Source: Phaeosaccion multiseriatum (Eukaryota; Ochrophyta, other classes). From it: a stretch of DNA of 64,000 nucleotides. Positions 61,295-64,000 of this stretch are shown here, one piece after another. Position 1 is the first letter of the stretch; each line of letters opens with the position of its first letter. The stretch spans positions 1,612,001-1,676,000 of the forward strand of contig OZ218960.1 in assembly GCA_965112735.1 (NCBI GenBank). The letters are read 5' to 3'. Both the position numbers and the translations under genes were made by a program. The notes under the pieces are model-generated. The model was not told the origin of the DNA. It did not search any database and was given only the letters and a program-made list of their open reading frames with translations.

Positions 61295-61686
61295 TCTTGA
61301 GCACGATAGCGCAGTCCACGTCCTCTCTACAGTCGATGGAGCCTGCCCACGCGAAAGCGTAAGTGTACACCCTCAAACGCTTCTCTCTGTCCAGCTCGGA
61401 CACCTCTTCCCTCAGTCGGTCAAGCACCTCGGGGGCGAACGAACCTTCGATCGCAGAGGGGCAGAGGGGCAGAGGGACAGAGGGGCAGAGGAGCAGAGGG
61501 GCAGATGGAGAGATATGGGCATGCGGAGATACGAACATGCGGACAGGTGGAGGTGGGCAGATAAAGATGGGTAGGGAGGTGGAGAGATGAACAGCGTGAA
61601 CGGGTGGGCAGATGGGTGTGGGTAGGTGGTGAGAGGAGCGGGCAGACGGGGCAGACGGGTGAACAGATGAACAGATGGAGTCACAT

Positions 61687-61765
<79 letters not shown>

Positions 61766-61792
61766 GAGGGAGAGAGAGAGAGAGAGAGAGAG

Positions 61793-61836
<44 letters not shown>

Positions 61837-63927
61837 GTGGCTAGATAAGACAGGTGACACCCACCCTTCTGACTCCTCCTCCCCTCCCCTTTTGTCATCC
61901 TCCTGTCCCATCCTGACACGTCCTACTCAAACTCACCATCCTCGTTGAGACACTCCTCGAGCTCCGCCACCATGTTCTCCGCGTACTCCTCCGCCTCCAA
62001 GTTCCGCTCGGACTGTTCAGCCGCCTCCTTGGCGGAGAGCCCATCGCCCACACCGTACCAGCCTCCACCAACTCCGTCGCTGAATTCGTCCGCCTCGTCC
62101 CCCTCCCTGCTCCCATCGGACACCACCTCCACTTCCACGAATTCAATCTCCTCTATGTCGTCGTCCTCGTCGTCGTCATCCTCCCTCTCGTCGTCCTCCT
62201 CTCTCTCCATCTGCCTGTCGTCCTCCACCACCTCCATATCCTCATCCTCCTCCTCCTCCTCCTCCTCCTCCTCCTCCTCCTCCTCGTCGTCGTCGTCGTC
62301 ATCGCCGTCCTCCTCTCTCTCGTCCTCTCCCTCCTCGTCTCCCTCCCCTACAGACATGGTGATGTCAGCGTCCTCTACCTCCTCCTCGTCCTTGCTCTCA
62401 TCGCTTCCTCCTCCTCCTGTAGCAGCATCGCCAGCAGCAGCATCGGCCGCTGCCGCCACCGCAGCAGCAGCGCTGTTCTTGTCATCACCAACCTTCTTGC
62501 TGTAATCAAACATCTCCCCTCTCTCCACCGCAGCCTTTAGATCCGGTAAGAGCGGCCGCGTCTTCCCATCCTTCCTTTTGGGTCCTCCATCCCCACCAAA
62601 CCCCATCGCCCTCCGCTTTGCCACAATCTTCTTGGCAAGCTCCCTCCGCTCCTCTATGCTCATGTTCACGAGTTCCTCCTCATCTCCGTACAAGTCGTCG
62701 CCCTCTCCTCCTCCATCATCCGCTGCCATCTTCGCCCTCCATCCCGTGCCATTCTGGTCTAACTCGGCCATGCGTGCGTCTATTGCTGCTTGAATGTTGG
62801 CCGCCGAGTACTCGCTGTCCTCATCCTCCACCACCTCCTCCTCCTCACCCCCCAAGCTCTCCAAGACAATGTCCGCATAGGCGTCGCCAGCCTTGCTTCC
62901 TACTCCCCCTTCCTCCTCCTCCTCGTTCTCCTCACCGGCGACCTTCCTCCCAGGCTTGCCCCTCGCCCCTCCTCTCGCCCCTCCCTTCTTCGGGGGGGTC
63001 AAGTCGCCCTCTAAAATGCTAAAGTCGAAGTCGAAACGGGCGTCTTCCTCGTCTGCGTCGTACACGTCATCGTCGTCCTCGTCGTCGTCATCTGTGTCGT
63101 TGTCTTCGTACGGAGTCCCTGCAGCAGCATTGAGTAGATGGATAGATGGATGGCAGTGGATGGATGGATGGATGGATGGATGAGAAATGGATGGAGGGAC
63201 AGATAGATGGATGGATGGATGGAAAGATGGATGGATGGATGGAAAGGTAGATAGATGGATGGATGGACAGGTGGATGGATGGATAGATGATGGATGGATG
63301 GAAAGGTAGATGGATGGATGGATGGATGGACAGGTGGATGGATGAAAGGTAGATGGACGGATGGATGGAACGATGGATGGATGGACAGGTGGATAGGCAG
63401 ACAAGAGAGAGGAGAGAAATCAGACAACACACGGGTAGACTGAAGGGTACACAAACAAGAGATGAGAGAGAGAAAGATGCACACGCACACACATTGTAGT
63501 TGTGCTTGCCTAGGGCAAAGTACTTGGTTGGTTGGGGTGTGGTAGTGGTGAGTGAGTGAGTGAGTGAGTGAGTGAGTGAGAGAGTGAGTGAGAAAGTGAG
63601 TGAGTGAGTGAGTGAGTGAGTGAGTGAGTGAGTGAGTGAGTGAGTGAGTGAGTGAGAAAGTGAGTGAGAAAGTGAGTGAATGAGTGAGTGGGTGGGTGAA
63701 TGAGTAAGTGACTTGAATGCGTGGGTGTTGGTGTGTGTTGTGTGGTGGTGGTAGTTGTGGTGGTGGTTGTGGTGGTGGTGGTTGGCTGGTGGCTGGTGTT
63801 GGGAGATCAATGCGATGGTAGCAATGCAGATACGGCCCTTTCTTCCTTCCTTCCTTCCTTCTGCAGTGGTTGTGCGTGCAAACTCACAATCCCCAGGGTT
63901 TCTTCTGGCCCCAAGACGAAGACTCAT
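53940..63927 (-). CDS. Large acidic protein of unknown function (18 exons)
   Basis: Minus-strand exons: 63888-63927, 61937-63118, 61293-61444, 60969-61046, 60519-60667, 59872-60030, 59318-59455, 58660-58775, 58101-58201, 57927-57999, 57616-57704, 57196-57267, 56898-56978, 56076-56179, 55669-55828, 55243-55329, 54526-54714, 53940-54266. All phases agree: 1098 aa from ATG 63927. The frame is open further upstream through a poly-Ser (CAG)n run to the window edge, so the N-terminus may be longer. Residues about 15-405 are very acidic (runs of Asp/Glu) and disordered, with [12 protein letters not shown] and [14 protein letters not shown] basic islands. The rest (about 410-1098) is well-folded, mostly helical sequence ([26 protein letters not shown]-type features absent), ending [15 protein letters not shown] recognise no domain. 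Balanced composition over 17 exons argues strongly that it is real and conserved. Confidence 0.75.
54895..54975 (-). repeat. (GGGGA)n pentanucleotide array
   Basis: About 14 GGGGA units at 54905-54972, flanked by GGGA-rich sequence from 54722 onward, in the intron between exons 55243-55329 and 54526-54714. G-quadruplex-prone. Confidence 0.9.
56340..56865 (-). repeat. GGTGAG/GGTGAA hexanucleotide array
   Basis: About 85 six-base units alternating GGTGAG and GGTGAA with few errors, plus a roughly 40-bp duplication containing GGCGAAGGAAAAGGTGTGAG (56530-56590). Confidence 0.93.
58255..58655 (-). repeat. GAGA/GAGACA purine array
   Basis: About 400 bp of AGAGAGAC and GAGAGCAAGA variants in the intron between exons 58660-58775 and 58101-58201. 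Confidence 0.9.
58886..59215 (-). repeat. (GACA)n array
   Basis: About 75 GACA units with GATA, CACACC and GTTAGCCAGTCAGCC interruptions in the intron between exons 59318-59455 and 58660-58775. Confidence 0.95.
60035..60450 (-). repeat. (GGA)n compound array
   Basis: About 400 bp of GGA with GGGGGA, GAGCAG and GTAGAG interruptions. It starts directly at the acceptor of exon 59872-60030, where the minus strand reads CTCCTTCCAG. This is the intron's polypyrimidine tract taken to an extreme length. Confidence 0.93.
61077..61225 (-). repeat. (GGTA)n array
   Basis: About 32 GGTA units in two blocks (61078-61103 and 61168-61222) plus variants, followed by (CA)n at 61264-61292 abutting the donor of exon 61293-61444. 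Confidence 0.95.
61690..61835 (-). repeat. (GA)n microsatellite
   Basis: About 70 GA units with AAAG interruptions in the intron between exons 61937-63118 and 61293-61444. Confidence 0.95.
63135..63400 (-). repeat. GGAT-based minisatellite
   Basis: GGAT runs alternate with GACAGGT, GAAAGGTAGAT and GAAAGATGGAT spacers in the first intron of the acidic-protein gene. The left end contains the GATGGCAGTGGATGG motif (63150-63166). Confidence 0.9.
63548..63705 (-). repeat. (GAGT)n array
   Basis: About 35 GAGT units with GAGAAAGT interruptions in the first intron of the acidic-protein gene. Confidence 0.95.
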
Positions 63928-63961
63928 CCGAAGAGAGTCCCTGTTCCTACTGCTCCTACTG

Positions 63962-64000
<39 letters not shown>
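63962..64000. repeat. (CTG)n at the right edge
   Basis: At least 13 CTG triplets run to the end of the window. On the minus strand they are in frame with the acidic-protein gene as AGC (Ser), if its coding region extends this far. Otherwise they are leader. Confidence 0.9.

Overview
The window is nuclear DNA of an intron-rich, GC-rich eukaryote. Genes are split by many short GT-AG introns, ribosomal protein S14 and polyubiquitin are of eukaryotic type, and simple-sequence repeats are extreme. A microalga or other protist fits best. The ubiquitin has D16, D24 and Q28, a combination I associate with stramenopiles, but I cannot fix the lineage from this sequence alone.

Layout, left to right: (1) 3' end of an unidentified + strand gene with a membrane segment (2-202). 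(2) A - strand cytochrome b5-domain gene (1780-2876), divergent from (3) a 25-exon + strand UBR/N-recognin E3 ubiquitin ligase of about 3011 aa (3118-19079). (4) A Ser-rich unknown gene (+, about 20897-21931). (5) A coiled-coil gene (+, 22475-26169). (6) Ribosomal protein S14 (-, 26882-29131), divergent from (7) a mitochondrial carrier (+, 29391-33681) whose fifth intron holds a 33-bp minisatellite of about 47 units. (8) A short-chain dehydrogenase (-, 35116-38023). (9) A five-unit polyubiquitin gene (+, 40060-41202). (10, 11) A tandem pair of double-PLAC8-like Cys-rich genes (+, 41464-44633 and 45489-47834) with matching intron phases and five matching exon lengths. (12) A CoA-type Nudix hydrolase (-, 48919-53469). 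(13) An 18-exon gene for an acidic protein I do not recognise (-, 53940-63927, possibly running off the right edge).

For each multi-exon model I summed exon lengths and checked that phases agree at every junction. All sum to whole codons except gene 4, whose acceptor is uncertain. Genes 3 and 9 both belong to the ubiquitin system, but they are 21 kb apart and no operon-like logic is implied. Two gene pairs (b5/UBR and RPS14/carrier) share short divergent promoters.

The most unusual content lies below gene level. An 18-20 bp sequence, close to GCAGTTGGTGATACAGCAG, recurs in different genes, frames, strands and introns. A second dispersed motif, GGATGGCAGTGGATGG, is mostly intronic. Microsatellites begin directly at splice donors. 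Many introns pair a purine-rich 5' half with a pyrimidine-rich 3' half. There is a 355-bp foldback element between the two PLAC8-like genes. No tRNA, rRNA or CRISPR was seen.
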